Source of the DNA: ZC4RG30 sp963812195
GTDB taxonomy: Bacteria; Pseudomonadota; Gammaproteobacteria; Steroidobacterales; Steroidobacteraceae
Direction of reading: 5' to 3'
Length of the DNA stretch: 64,000 nt
Assembly: GCA_963812195.1 (NCBI GenBank)
Contig: CAWEUI010000001.1
Coordinates: 124,001 to 188,000 of the forward strand
How positions within the stretch are numbered: the stretch's first letter is position 1; every line of letters begins with the position of its first letter. A program made the translations under genes and the position numbers. Positions 40,949-51,236 of the stretch are shown here, in pieces. The notes beneath the pieces were generated by a model that was not told the DNA's origin, did not search any database, and saw only the letters and a program-made list of their open reading frames with translations.

Positions 40949-42513
40949 ATCGACGCAAATTCATCGCGGCGTCCGGCGGCACGCTGATGGCCGCCGGGGC
41001 CACGGGCGCAGGTGCCGCCGCCGCGCCCGCCCTGCCGACCCTGCCGGGTGGTGGCGCATCGCATGCGCCCAGCACCATGCCGCTGCGGTTCGACGCCAGC
41101 ATCGATGACTGCCAGGTCGTCGGCAAGATTCCCGCAGACCTGGACGGCGCCTTCATCCGCACGGGGTATGAGTGGTACTACCCGCCCATGTACCCGGATG
41201 ACGCCATCCTGAACGCCGATGGCTACATCAGCATGTTCCGCATCAAGGGCGGCAAGGCCGACTTCCGCGGCAGGTGGGTCGATACCTACCGGGTCAAGCA
41301 GATGCGCAAGGCCCGCCGCCAGCTGTACGGCTACTACCGCAATCCCTTCACCGACGATCCCTCCATCAGCGATCCCGAGCATCCGAACCTGCGCACCGTG
41401 GCGAACACCGCGCCGCTGGTGCACGGTGGCAAGCTCTTCGCGCTGAAGGAGGACGGGCTGCCGCACCAGATCGATCCCAACACGCTGCACACCATCGGCC
41501 CCTGGGATTTCAACGGCAAGTGGCTGAGCCAGACATTCTCCGCCCACCCCAAGCTGGACCCGGTATCCGGCCAGATGATCGCGTTCGGCTATGAAGCCAC
41601 CGGCCTGGCCTCGGACGATCTGTTCATCTACACGCACGATCCCGAGGGCAACGTCACCAAGGAAGTGCGCACCAAGGTGCCGTACGTCAGCGTGATCCAC
41701 GACATGGCGCTGTCGCAGAAGCACATCCTGATTCCGTTCGGCGGCTACGTGACCAGCATGGAGCGGCTCAAGGCCGGCAAGATCCATTGGGGCTGGGACG
41801 ACACCAAGCCTTCGTACATCGGCGTATTGCCGCGCGACGGGGAAGCGAAGGACATGCGCTGGTTCAAGGGCCCCCTGCGCTGCATGATGCACACGCTCAA
41901 TGCGCAGGACGAGAAGGACGGCAAGCTCACCCTGTACGCCTCGTTCTGGGACGGCAATTTCTTCCCGTTCTTCCCGCCGGTGGACGGATCGCCGTGGAAT
42001 CCGAAACTGGCGCGCGCCTTCATCCGCAAGCTCACCTTCGACCTGAACTCGAAGAAGGACACCTGGACCGAGGAGATCCTCTGGCCGACGCAGGTATCGG
42101 ATCTGGGCAAGGTCGATCCCCGCGTGTTGTCGTTGCCGACGCGCTACCTGTACACCTCCTTCAGCGATCCGCAGCGCCCGTTCGATCGGGCCCGGGTGGG
42201 CGCCACCGCACCGGCCAGGGTCACCAACAGCTACGGTCGGTTCGACCTGGCCACCGGCAAGGTGGACAAGTACTTCGGCGGCCCGACGCACAACCTGCAG
42301 GAGCTTTCCTTCGTGCCGCGCAAGGGCGGATCCGAAGGCGATGGCTACCTCGTGGGTCTGGCTGAAAATCTCGCCGAACAGCGTGCCGAGATGGTCATCG
42401 CCGATGCACAACACCTTGCCGATGGCGACATCGCCCGGGTGCTGCTGCCCTTCCGCGTCAGCCCGCAGGTACATGGCGTGTGGGCCGACGCCAATGAGTT
42501 GCCGTTCACCTGA
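40936..42513 (+). CDS. Carotenoid-cleavage-dioxygenase-like enzyme, Tat-exported
   Basis: 525-residue member of the carotenoid/lignostilbene/isoeugenol oxygenase family (RPE65 type), non-haem iron enzymes that split alkene bonds. The four iron-ligand histidines can be placed at ~H204 (SAHPKLD), ~H255 (VIHDMAL), ~H319 (MMHTLNA) and ~H513 (QVHGVW). The N-terminus NRRKFIAASGGTLMAAGATG is a twin-arginine signal, so the enzyme is probably folded in the cytoplasm and sent to the periplasm. Substrate unknown: stilbenes, phenylpropenes or apocarotenoids are all possible. It overlaps both neighbours, so it is the core of an operon. Confidence 0.9.
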   Translation: MEKVNRRKFIAASGGTLMAAGATGAGAAAAPALPTLPGGGASHAPSTMPLRFDASIDDCQVVGKIPADLDGAFIRTGYEWYYPPMYPDDAILNADGYISMFRIKGGKADFRGRWVDTYRVKQMRKARRQLYGYYRNPFTDDPSISDPEHPNLRTVANTAPLVHGGKLFALKEDGLPHQIDPNTLHTIGPWDFNGKWLSQTFSAHPKLDPVSGQMIAFGYEATGLASDDLFIYTHDPEGNVTKEVRTKVPYVSVIHDMALSQKHILIPFGGYVTSMERLKAGKIHWGWDDTKPSYIGVLPRDGEAKDMRWFKGPLRCMMHTLNAQDEKDGKLTLYASFWDGNFFPFFPPVDGSPWNPKLARAFIRKLTFDLNSKKDTWTEEILWPTQVSDLGKVDPRVLSLPTRYLYTSFSDPQRPFDRARVGATAPARVTNSYGRFDLATGKVDKYFGGPTHNLQELSFVPRKGGSEGDGYLVGLAENLAEQRAEMVIADAQHLADGDIARVLLPFRVSPQVHGVWADANELPFT

Positions 42514-43394
42514 TGCACGCCGCCACAGCCTACCCCGATGTCGCCGCGCAGCTGCGCGACATCGGGCCACAAATCGAAGTTCCCCGCACGACGCAGCTGT
42601 ACCGGACCCTGCACCCGCCCGGACCTGCGCCGGATGTGTCCATCACCCGCGATCTGCGCTACGGGCCGCATGAACGCCATGTACTGGACCTGTTCACGCT
42701 GAGCTCGGCGCAACGCACGGCCAGGCGGCCCGTCGTGGTATTCGTGCATGGCGGCGGCTTCCGCGTCGGTGCCAAGCAATTGCCGGATCAGCCCTTCCAC
42801 GACAACGTCGGAATCTGGGCGGCCCGCGCCGGGCTGGTCGGCGTGACAATCAGCTACCGGCTGGCTCCGGAGTTTGTCTATCCATCCGGAATCCAGGACA
42901 TGGATCTCGCGCTGTCTCAGGTCGCCGCCCTGGCGAACGACTGGGGCGCGGATGCCCGTCAGGTCTTCGTATGGGGCCATTCGGCCGGCGCCGGCCATGC
43001 GGCCGACTACATCGTGACGCACGACGAGCCGCAGCTTGCAGGAGCGATCCTGACCTCCGGCATCTTCGACAAGTCCGGCGGCGTGCCTGAGTCTCCGTGG
43101 AGCAGCTACTACGGAACGGATACCCGCCGCTATCCGCAGCTGTCCGCGATACCCGGACTGAGCACCTGCAAGTTACCGCTGATGATCACCTGGGGCGAAC
43201 TGGACCGGGCCGATTTCATTGCCGACTCCGAAGCCCTGGTTGCAGCCCGGCGCAAGGCGGGTCGGGCGGTCACGGCGCTATGCGTGGCCAATCATTCGCA
43301 CATTTCCGAAATCTACGCGATCGGCACTGCCGATACGTCGCTGACCGATCCAGTACTGGATTTCATCAAGACAGTGAGCGAGGGCCTCTCATGA
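42513..43394 (+). CDS. Alpha/beta hydrolase of the HSL/esterase type
   Basis: 293-residue hydrolase. The oxyanion motif HGGGF (79-83) and nucleophile elbow GHSAGA (Ser157) define the hormone-sensitive-lipase-like group; Asp in GELDRADF (~231) and His in NHSH (~263) complete the triad. It has no signal peptide, unlike its neighbours. Its ATG overlaps the oxygenase stop (TGATG), and its stop overlaps the next start (ATGA). It may hydrolyse an ester or carbamate produced in, or feeding, the same pathway. Confidence 0.85.
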   Translation: MHAATAYPDVAAQLRDIGPQIEVPRTTQLYRTLHPPGPAPDVSITRDLRYGPHERHVLDLFTLSSAQRTARRPVVVFVHGGGFRVGAKQLPDQPFHDNVGIWAARAGLVGVTISYRLAPEFVYPSGIQDMDLALSQVAALANDWGADARQVFVWGHSAGAGHAADYIVTHDEPQLAGAILTSGIFDKSGGVPESPWSSYYGTDTRRYPQLSAIPGLSTCKLPLMITWGELDRADFIADSEALVAARRKAGRAVTALCVANHSHISEIYAIGTADTSLTDPVLDFIKTVSEGLS

Positions 43395-43945
43395 AGAAGT
43401 GGATTGTCACAGCCGCAGCCCTGTGTGCTGCCTTCACCGGCACGGCAATGGCCGGATATGCCGATGACCGCGCCGAAATCGAGAACCTGTCCAATCGTTA
43501 CATGGTGGCCGTCGATGCCGGAGACATCGAGACCGTCATGTCCACATGGGCCGACGATGGCGTGCTCGAATGGGTCAATGGCATCGAACGCGGCAAGGCC
43601 GCCATCCGCAAGGCGATGTCCAACTTCGGTGGCGCACGCGAAGCCAACATTCCCGAGGGCGCGACCTCACGGCCGCGCACGCATCACCAGATCATCAATC
43701 ACGTGATCGATGTGCATGGCGATACCGCGACCACCATTGCCTACTGGTTCGCCATGACCAACAACACACCGCAGCACGACGTGCAACTGCTGTACTTCGG
43801 CCACTACGAGGACGAGCTGGTCAAGCGCAACGGCCACTGGCTGTTCAAGCACCGCAAGGTCTACAACGAGTCCATGAACAACAAGGCGCTGTTCTATCCG
43901 GGACTTGGCGAAAAGGACCCTCGCAAGAAGGCCGCTGGCAAGTAG
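43391..43945 (+). CDS. Secreted SnoaL-like (NTF2-fold) protein
   Basis: 184-residue protein with signal peptide MKKWIVTAAALCAAFTGTAMA and one SnoaL-like domain: DDRAEIENLSNRYMVAVDAG, STWADDGVLEWVNG, PRTHHQIINHVIDVHGDTAT, then KRNGHWLFKHRKVYNE. This arrangement matches the SnoaL_4-type family, which includes hydratases, dehydratases and binding proteins. It is last in the four-gene plus-strand operon and convergent with a related secreted protein. Catalytic role unproven. Confidence 0.8.
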   Translation: MKKWIVTAAALCAAFTGTAMAGYADDRAEIENLSNRYMVAVDAGDIETVMSTWADDGVLEWVNGIERGKAAIRKAMSNFGGAREANIPEGATSRPRTHHQIINHVIDVHGDTATTIAYWFAMTNNTPQHDVQLLYFGHYEDELVKRNGHWLFKHRKVYNESMNNKALFYPGLGEKDPRKKAAGK

Positions 43946-43960
43946 CCGGGCAACCGCCCC

Positions 43961-44896
43961 CTACCTGGGGGCGGTACTGCCGCCTGCCTTCGCGTCGGCC
44001 GGCGGCCCGGGTGGTCCGCCGCTGGCGCCCTGGCGGGCGCCCTTGTTCAGTTGCACGCTCAATGTGTGCACGAAACGGAACTTGCCGTTCACGAAATGAA
44101 AGGTGTGCGAGTCCGGCATGCCGGTCTTGCTGTCACCGAAACGGCAGAACACGTTGACCACGCCCTGCACCTCGTCGACCACATAGTCGCGATTGACCAG
44201 GTACAGCACGCCATTGGGAATTCCGACCTTGCAGGAACTGTCCGGGTCGTTGATGTTCCCGCTGTGGTTCGTGTAAGCACCGCCTTCCAGGCGGGCACAG
44301 GGCTGGCCCCACGGCGCCTCGCGGAACTTGTCCGAGAACAGGTCCAGATACGCGTTGGCGCCATTGATCATCGCCTCGCCACTGGTGCGCTGATCCGGCC
44401 GGATGGTCCAGTCCTCGGCGCTGGAGTACTTCAGGTAGTCCCCGGCGTTGAACAGCCAGTCGCCCTTCTCCGTGACCAGGCTGTCGATACGCGTGATCTT
44501 GCCGTCGTCCACGTACAACCGTGTTCCGATCACGTATGGATGAGCGCCCGCGGTGACGATGACTTCCGAGAATGTCCTGCAGCGCTTGTCGTCGAGAAAG
44601 CTGCGCGTGAACGCAATCGGCAGCGCCGTGTTCCACAAGCCCCTGGCGGGCTCCACCTCACTCATGTCCTGCAGGTAGCGGGCCTTGTCGGCGAACGCCA
44701 TCTTGCCGGCATCGCCGCTCTTCTGCGCCTGAATGTAGCTGTCCACCGCAGCCTGCAACGAAGCACGCGTGCAAGTCGGCAGCACCAGTTTCTGCTGGAA
44801 GCCGCCATTGGCGCCACCCGACCCGGGAGGCTGCGCCGACTGCGCAGCCATGGACACGCCGCAGCACGCGGCAACGGTGAGGATCCATTTCTTCAT
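43961..44896 (-). CDS. Secreted tandem SnoaL/NTF2-like protein, paralogue-like to the 40034 gene
   Basis: 311-residue protein, function unknown. Signal peptide MKKWILTVAACCGVSMAAQS almost repeats the start of the facing gene (MKKWIVTAAALC). Two NTF2-like domains: ~35-145 (RASLQAAVDSYIQAQKSGDA, ADKARYLQDMSEVEPARGLW, LYVDDGKITRIDSLVTEKGD) and ~170-290 (MINGANAYLDLFSDKFREAP, FHFVNGKFRFVHTLSVQL), with a Pro/Gly tail. A purine-rich AGGGGG precedes the ATG. It is the only minus-strand member of the cluster. Confidence 0.75.
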   Translation of the reverse strand: MKKWILTVAACCGVSMAAQSAQPPGSGGANGGFQQKLVLPTCTRASLQAAVDSYIQAQKSGDAGKMAFADKARYLQDMSEVEPARGLWNTALPIAFTRSFLDDKRCRTFSEVIVTAGAHPYVIGTRLYVDDGKITRIDSLVTEKGDWLFNAGDYLKYSSAEDWTIRPDQRTSGEAMINGANAYLDLFSDKFREAPWGQPCARLEGGAYTNHSGNINDPDSSCKVGIPNGVLYLVNRDYVVDEVQGVVNVFCRFGDSKTGMPDSHTFHFVNGKFRFVHTLSVQLNKGARQGASGGPPGPPADAKAGGSTAPR

Positions 44897-44932
44897 TGCA
44901 GCCCCCTGCCGCGAACTCTTGTGCTTGTTGAC

Positions 44933-44951
44933 GCAGGCCGCAACGGCCTGC
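44933..44951. repeat. Perfect 8-base inverted repeat in a divergent promoter region
   Basis: GCAGGCCG and CGGCCTGC with a 3-base loop lie between the divergent SnoaL-like gene (ATG at 44896) and the UPF0016 gene (45004). A TAGCAT hexamer at 44970-44975 could be the -10 of the latter. It could be an operator or an mRNA hairpin. Confidence 0.4.
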
Positions 44952-45003
44952 AGGCGGCGGCGCGCAGTGTAGCATACGCCCACCCTGTGACCCTGGAGCG
45001 CGC

Positions 45004-45582
45004 TTGACCGCACTGCTTACTGCCATCGGCGTCGTGGCGCTCGCCGAAATCGGCGACAAGACCCAGCTGCTGGCCTTTCTGCTCGCGGCGCGCTTGCGCA
45101 GGCCGATCCCCATCATCTTCGGCATTCTGGTTGCGACGCTGTTGAATCACGGCCTGGCCGGAGCACTGGGCGCGTGGATCACCACGGTGCTGTCCCCGAC
45201 GGCGCTGCGCTGGGGCGTGGGCCTGCTGTTTCTGGCGATGGCGATCTGGACGCTGATCCCCGATCGCATAGAAGACGAGGAAACGCAGACCGCCGCGCGC
45301 CTGGGCGTCTTCGGCGCAACATTCGTCACGTTCTTTCTGGCCGAAATGGGCGACAAGACGCAGATCGCCACCGTGGCCATGGCCGCGCAGTTTCCCTCCG
45401 TGATCCAGGTCGTCGCCGGCACCACACTGGGCATGTTGATCGCGGACGTGCCGGCCGTGTTCCTCGGCGAACGCCTCGCCAACCGCATCCCCCTGCGGAT
45501 GGTGCATGCCATCGCTGCCGGCGTTTTCGCCCTGCTTGGCATCGCAACCCTGTCGGGCCTGGGAGCCCGGTTCGGTCTGTAG
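45004..45582 (+). CDS. UPF0016/GDT1 family divalent cation (manganese/calcium) transporter
   Basis: 192-residue membrane protein with six predicted helices in two repeats. Each repeat carries the family motif E-x-G-D-K-T: ALAEIGDKTQLLAFLLA and FLAEMGDKTQIATVAMA. Bacterial members such as MneA/MntX export manganese. The start is a TTG at 45004 after GGAG. No manganese riboswitch is recognised upstream. It ends 12 bases from the convergent pgl stop. Confidence 0.9.
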   Translation: MTALLTAIGVVALAEIGDKTQLLAFLLAARLRRPIPIIFGILVATLLNHGLAGALGAWITTVLSPTALRWGVGLLFLAMAIWTLIPDRIEDEETQTAARLGVFGATFVTFFLAEMGDKTQIATVAMAAQFPSVIQVVAGTTLGMLIADVPAVFLGERLANRIPLRMVHAIAAGVFALLGIATLSGLGARFGL

Positions 45583-45594
45583 GGCAACCAGGCC

Positions 45595-46284
45595 TCAGGG
45601 CGCCCAGTAGACCTCGGCCTGCGGTGCGTGCGACGCCAGCAGTGCGCTGACCGGGTGGTCCCTGCCCGCTCCAGGCTGCGCCGCTTCGGTTACCAGCCGC
45701 AGCTTCGCCGCGCCGGTCACGAACAGGAACACTCTGCGGGCTTGCAGCAGCGCCGCCAGATTCAGCGAAATGCGCTCGCGCGGCTCAGTCGGCGCCCGCA
45801 TTGCCACGCAGCCGGGCGGCGCTCCGACATCGAGCGCCTCCTCCAGCGCCTGATTGCCCGGAAACAATGAAGCGAAATGACCGTCCTCACCCATGCCCAA
45901 AGCCACCGCATCGAACGGTCGAGACAACGGCTCAAGGCTGCGCCATACGCTCGCCACGGCGCCCGCCGCACTGTCTGACCCGTCGAACAGCGGCAGGAAG
46001 CGGGCCGCGGCAGCCGGCCCGGTGAGCAGCTCCTCGCGCACCAGCGCCGCATTGCTTGCCGGATGTGTGTCCGGTACCCAGCGCTCATCAGTCAGCGTCA
46101 CACCGATGCGGCGCCAATCCAGCCTGGCCTGCCGCAGCGCATGGAACAGCGGCACCGGCGTGCGACCACCGGCGAGCACGAGGCTGGCAGCCCCGCGTGC
46201 GGACAGACCCGAGTCCAGGGCGCCCTGGATCTGTTCGGACAGCGCGGCGGCGGCGACCCCCGGGGTGTCGAACTTGTGCAGCAT
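45595..46284 (-). CDS. pgl: 6-phosphogluconolactonase
   Basis: ~229-residue DevB-type lactonase, second step of the oxidative pentose phosphate / ED route. Motifs are LVLAGGRTPVPLFHALR, TLTDERWVPDTHPASN and LGMGEDGHFASLFPG. The ATG at 46284 overlaps the zwf stop (TGATG); a GTG one codon earlier is possible. It is coupled to zwf. Confidence 0.94.
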   Translation of the reverse strand: MLHKFDTPGVAAAALSEQIQGALDSGLSARGAASLVLAGGRTPVPLFHALRQARLDWRRIGVTLTDERWVPDTHPASNAALVREELLTGPAAAARFLPLFDGSDSAAGAVASVWRSLEPLSRPFDAVALGMGEDGHFASLFPGNQALEEALDVGAPPGCVAMRAPTEPRERISLNLAALLQARRVFLFVTGAAKLRLVTEAAQPGAGRDHPVSALLASHAPQAEVYWAP

Positions 46285-47762
46285 CACGCCTCGTTGTTCC
46301 AGGTGAAGCCGTCCCGCGTGATAAGCGAACTCGCCGCGGCGGGCCCCCAGCTGCCGGCCGTGTACAGGCGCGGGCTGTCGTCGAAGCGGGCCCAGCCCTC
46401 ACGGATCGGATCAATCCAGCGCCACGCGGCGTCCAGCTCGTCGGATCGCATGAACAGCGTCAGGTTGCCCTTGATGATGTCGGTCAGCAGTCTTTCATAG
46501 GCATCGAGCTGGCGCGTCTTGAAGCTCTCGGCCAGATCCAGGGACAGGTCCACGGGCTTCAGGCGCATGGTCTCACCGGGATTCTTGGCGAGAATCGTCA
46601 GCGTGATGCTGTCCTTGGGCTGCAGCGCAATCGTCAGTTTGTTGGGTGCGGCGTTGCGCGAGGCGGCATCGAAGATCGAGTGCGGCACGTCGTCGAAGGT
46701 GATGACTATCTCGCTGAGCTTGTCCTGCAACCGCTTGCCGGTACGCAGGTAGAAGGGCACTCCCGCCCAGCGCCAGTTGTCGATCTCGGCCTTGAGCGCC
46801 ACGAACGTCTCGGTGGTGCTGCCGGCCGGAACGCCGGCCTCTTCCAGATAGCCGGGCACCGGCTTGCCACCGGATGCACCGGCCTTGTACTGGCCACGTA
46901 CCGTCTTGCTCTGCACGTCCTCGCCGGCTATGGGGCGCAGGGCACGCAGCACCTTGAGCTTCTCGTCGCGCATCGCATCGGCGTCACCGGTGGCGGGCGG
47001 CTCCATGGCGATGATGCACAGCAGCTGCAGCATGTGATTCTGCATCATGTCGCGCAGCGCGCCGGTCTGATCGTAGAACGCGCCCCGCTTCTCGACTCCG
47101 AGAGTCTCGGCCACCGATATCTGCACATGGCGAATGCGGCCGCGCCGCCACAATGGTTCGAACAGCGCATTGCCGAATCGCAGGGCCATCAGGTTCTGCA
47201 CGGCTTCCTTGCCGAGGTAGTGATCGATGCGGAAGATCTGCGGCTCGCTGAAGATTGCACCCACGTGCCGGTTGATCTCGGTCGCCGAAGCCAGGTCCTG
47301 GCCGAGCGGCTTCTCCAGCACCACGCGCGAGCCGGCAGTGGCCAGTCCGAAATGGCCGATCTGGTCGCAGATCGCGGCAAACAGCGTCGGCGCGGTGGAC
47401 AGGAAGAACACCCGCTGGACGGCCTCGCGGCCCTGCAGGAAGTCGCGCAGCACGCCAAAGCTGTCCGGCTTCGCGCCGTCGGCACTGACGTAGTGCAGAT
47501 GCTGTGCAAACGCGCCCCACTGGGTTGCATCGAAGCCGCTGCCGGTGTGGTCGCGGCAGTGTGCCTGCACCTGTTCCAGATACGCCTCGCGGGTGAGCGC
47601 ACTGCGCGCCACGCCGACGATGCGCGCCTCCGGTGGAAACAGTCCGGCCACGAAGCGGCAGTAAAGTGCCGGCAGCAGCTTGCGCATCGCGAGGTCGCCC
47701 GTACCGCCGAAGAGCACCAGATCGAAGCTTTGCCAAACCGCCATGCGGGCATTCTCGGCCAT
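46284..47762 (-). CDS. zwf: Glucose-6-phosphate 1-dehydrogenase
   Basis: ~492-residue NADP enzyme oxidising glucose 6-phosphate. The N-terminal nucleotide motif FDLVLFGGTGDLAMRKLLPA, the active-site RIDHYLGKEAVQN and the later FYLRTGKRLQDKLSEI are conserved. The ATG at 47762 (MAENARMAVWQ) is preferred; an in-frame TTG six codons earlier and an ATG six codons later are alternatives. It is divergent from edd across only 47 bases, so promoters overlap. Confidence 0.95.
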   Translation of the reverse strand: MAENARMAVWQSFDLVLFGGTGDLAMRKLLPALYCRFVAGLFPPEARIVGVARSALTREAYLEQVQAHCRDHTGSGFDATQWGAFAQHLHYVSADGAKPDSFGVLRDFLQGREAVQRVFFLSTAPTLFAAICDQIGHFGLATAGSRVVLEKPLGQDLASATEINRHVGAIFSEPQIFRIDHYLGKEAVQNLMALRFGNALFEPLWRRGRIRHVQISVAETLGVEKRGAFYDQTGALRDMMQNHMLQLLCIIAMEPPATGDADAMRDEKLKVLRALRPIAGEDVQSKTVRGQYKAGASGGKPVPGYLEEAGVPAGSTTETFVALKAEIDNWRWAGVPFYLRTGKRLQDKLSEIVITFDDVPHSIFDAASRNAAPNKLTIALQPKDSITLTILAKNPGETMRLKPVDLSLDLAESFKTRQLDAYERLLTDIIKGNLTLFMRSDELDAAWRWIDPIREGWARFDDSPRLYTAGSWGPAAASSLITRDGFTWNNEA

Positions 47763-47809
47763 GTGCGCGGCAATGGACAATCCGCGTCTGCTTGCCTAGT
47801 GTGGACGTC

Positions 47810-49632
<1,823 letters not shown>

Positions 49633-49636
<4 letters not shown>

Positions 49637-50268
49637 ACCCGAGCCTGGAGCAGATCCTGGGGCGTGCACCGGTCATTCCGGTGATCGTCATCCACGACCT
49701 CGCGCACGCGGCGCCGCTGGCCGACGCGCTCGTCGCCGGCGGCCTGCCAGTTCTGGAAGTCACGTTGCGGACCCCGGCGGGTCTGCCAGCCATCGAGGCG
49801 ATGCGCCGCGCGGTACCGGAAGCCGTCGTTGGCGTCGGGACCCTGTCCTCGCCGGCACAGTTCGGCGAGAGTGCGCGGGCCGGAGCGCAATTCGGCGTCT
49901 CACCCGGTCTGACCACCGCGCTGGTCGAAGCCAGCCGCAATGCGCCGTTCCCTTTTCTGCCAGGCGTCATGACTGCCAGCGAAGTGATGGGTGCGCGCGA
50001 AGCCGGCTTCCGGCACTGCAAGCTCTTTCCGGCGCAGCAGGCCGGCGGAACCGGCATGTTGCGCGCCCTGCACTCGGTCTTTCCGGAAGTGAGCTTCTGC
50101 CCCACCGGCGGCGTGCATCTGGACAACGCCGCCGAATACCTGGCATTGCCCAACGTGGTGTGCGTGGGAGGCTCGTGGGTCGCGCCGAACGCGCTGATAC
50201 AGGACGGCGACTGGCTGGCCATTCGCAAGCTGGCGCAGCAGGCCGCCGCACTCAGGCCCGGCCGCTGA
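49633..50268 (+). CDS. eda: KDPG aldolase (2-dehydro-3-deoxyphosphogluconate aldolase)
   Basis: 211-residue class I aldolase splitting KDPG to pyruvate and glyceraldehyde 3-phosphate. The catalytic Glu is in VLEVTLRTPAGL, and the Schiff-base Lys in FRHCKLFPAQQAGG. FCPTGGVHLDNAAEYL binds the phosphate. Together with zwf, pgl and edd it completes the Entner-Doudoroff branch. Confidence 0.96.
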
Positions 50269-50292
50269 AGCGGCTGGCGCAATCCGCCGCGC

Positions 50293-50760
50293 CTACAGTC
50301 CGAGGTCACTCAGGGAGGGATGAGCGTCGGGCCTGCGGCCGAGCGGCCAGTGGAACTTGCGTGCCGATTCGGCAATCGGCAGGTCGTTGATGCTGGCGAA
50401 GCGCCGCTGCATGTAGCCATCGGCGTCGAATTCCCAGTTCTCATTGCCGTAGCTGCGATACCACTGTCCGGAGTCGTCATGCCATTCGTAGGCGAAACGC
50501 ACCGCGATGCGGTTGCCGGCAAAGGCCCACAGTTCCTTGATCAACCGGTAGTCCAGCTCACGGGCCCACTTGCGGGTCAGGAAGGCATGCACCTCGGCGC
50601 GGCCGCGCGGGAATTCGGCACGATTGCGCCAGACGGTATCCGGCGTATAGACACCTGCAACGCGGTCCGGATCGCGGGAGTTCCAGGCATCCTCCGCCGC
50701 GCGTACCTTTCGTGCTGCGGTTTCCGCCGTGAACGGCGGCAATGGTGGCTTCTGCTCCAT
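50293..50760 (-). CDS. DUF1348 / nuclear transport factor 2-like protein
   Basis: 155-residue cytoplasmic protein of the DUF1348 family (NTF2 fold). Typical motifs: KVRAAEDAWNSRDPDRVAGV, YTPDTVWRNRAEFPRGRAEV, RFAYEWHDDSGQWYRSYGNE, WEFDADGYMQRR and the C-terminal HWPLGRRP. The biochemical function of the family is not settled. It is convergent with eda and divergent from the DUF3293 gene. Confidence 0.9.
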   Translation of the reverse strand: MEQKPPLPPFTAETAARKVRAAEDAWNSRDPDRVAGVYTPDTVWRNRAEFPRGRAEVHAFLTRKWARELDYRLIKELWAFAGNRIAVRFAYEWHDDSGQWYRSYGNENWEFDADGYMQRRFASINDLPIAESARKFHWPLGRRPDAHPSLSDLGL

Positions 50761-50801
50761 GGCTTCCCTGTTACCGGACCTCGCGGCGGCTAGGATACGG
50801 C

Positions 50802-51236
50802 ATGCACAGGCAGCTGGAGATCGCGTTTCGGAGGACCAACTACCTGGTAGTGGCACCCGCCGGAGAACTGATTCTGCGTGTCGACCAGCCCAACCCTTCG
50901 CTTGCGGGCCTGCTGGCGGACGCCGGAGTGCGGTGCGCGGCCGTGCTCACCGCGTTCAACCCCGGTGGCAGGAGGTCGCCGCCCTTCCGTAACCGCCGCG
51001 CACACCGGCTGCTGCATGCGCAACTGAAACGGGCCGGCTACGCGCCGCTTTCCGGACGCAACGAGGATCCGCGGCGGCGCTGGCCGGTCGAACCAACCTG
51101 GATGGTCCCGGGTCTGCCTCTGGCCGACGCGCTGGCCATCGCTGCCCGGTACGGCCAGGCCGCCATCCTGTGGACCGACGCGTCGGGCACGCCGCGACTG
51201 TTCGCCGCCGCGGCGTCTCCAGAACCGAAGCCCTAG
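50802..51236 (+). CDS. DUF3293 protein
   Basis: 144-residue small protein, start MHRQLEIAFRRTNYLVVAPA, with AAVLTAFNPGGRRSPPFRNR and a C-terminal AAILWTDASGTPRLF, the hallmark layout of the DUF3293 family (residues before the Asn-Pro loop followed by an Arg-rich stretch). Function unknown. TAGGAT at 50791-50796 ends five bases before the ATG with no Shine-Dalgarno, suggesting a leaderless mRNA. It is convergent with the fatty-acid gene; the two ends overlap by four bases. Confidence 0.85.
   Translation: MHRQLEIAFRRTNYLVVAPAGELILRVDQPNPSLAGLLADAGVRCAAVLTAFNPGGRRSPPFRNRRAHRLLHAQLKRAGYAPLSGRNEDPRRRWPVEPTWMVPGLPLADALAIAARYGQAAILWTDASGTPRLFAAAASPEPKP

Noticed and set aside
44897..45003. Manganese (yybP-ykoY) riboswitch before the UPF0016 transporter
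   Set aside because: The ~107-base gap lacks the conserved riboswitch core; only a short hairpin is present.
47763..47809. HexR operator between zwf and edd
   Set aside because: No TGTARTWWWAYTACA-like palindrome in the 47-base gap.
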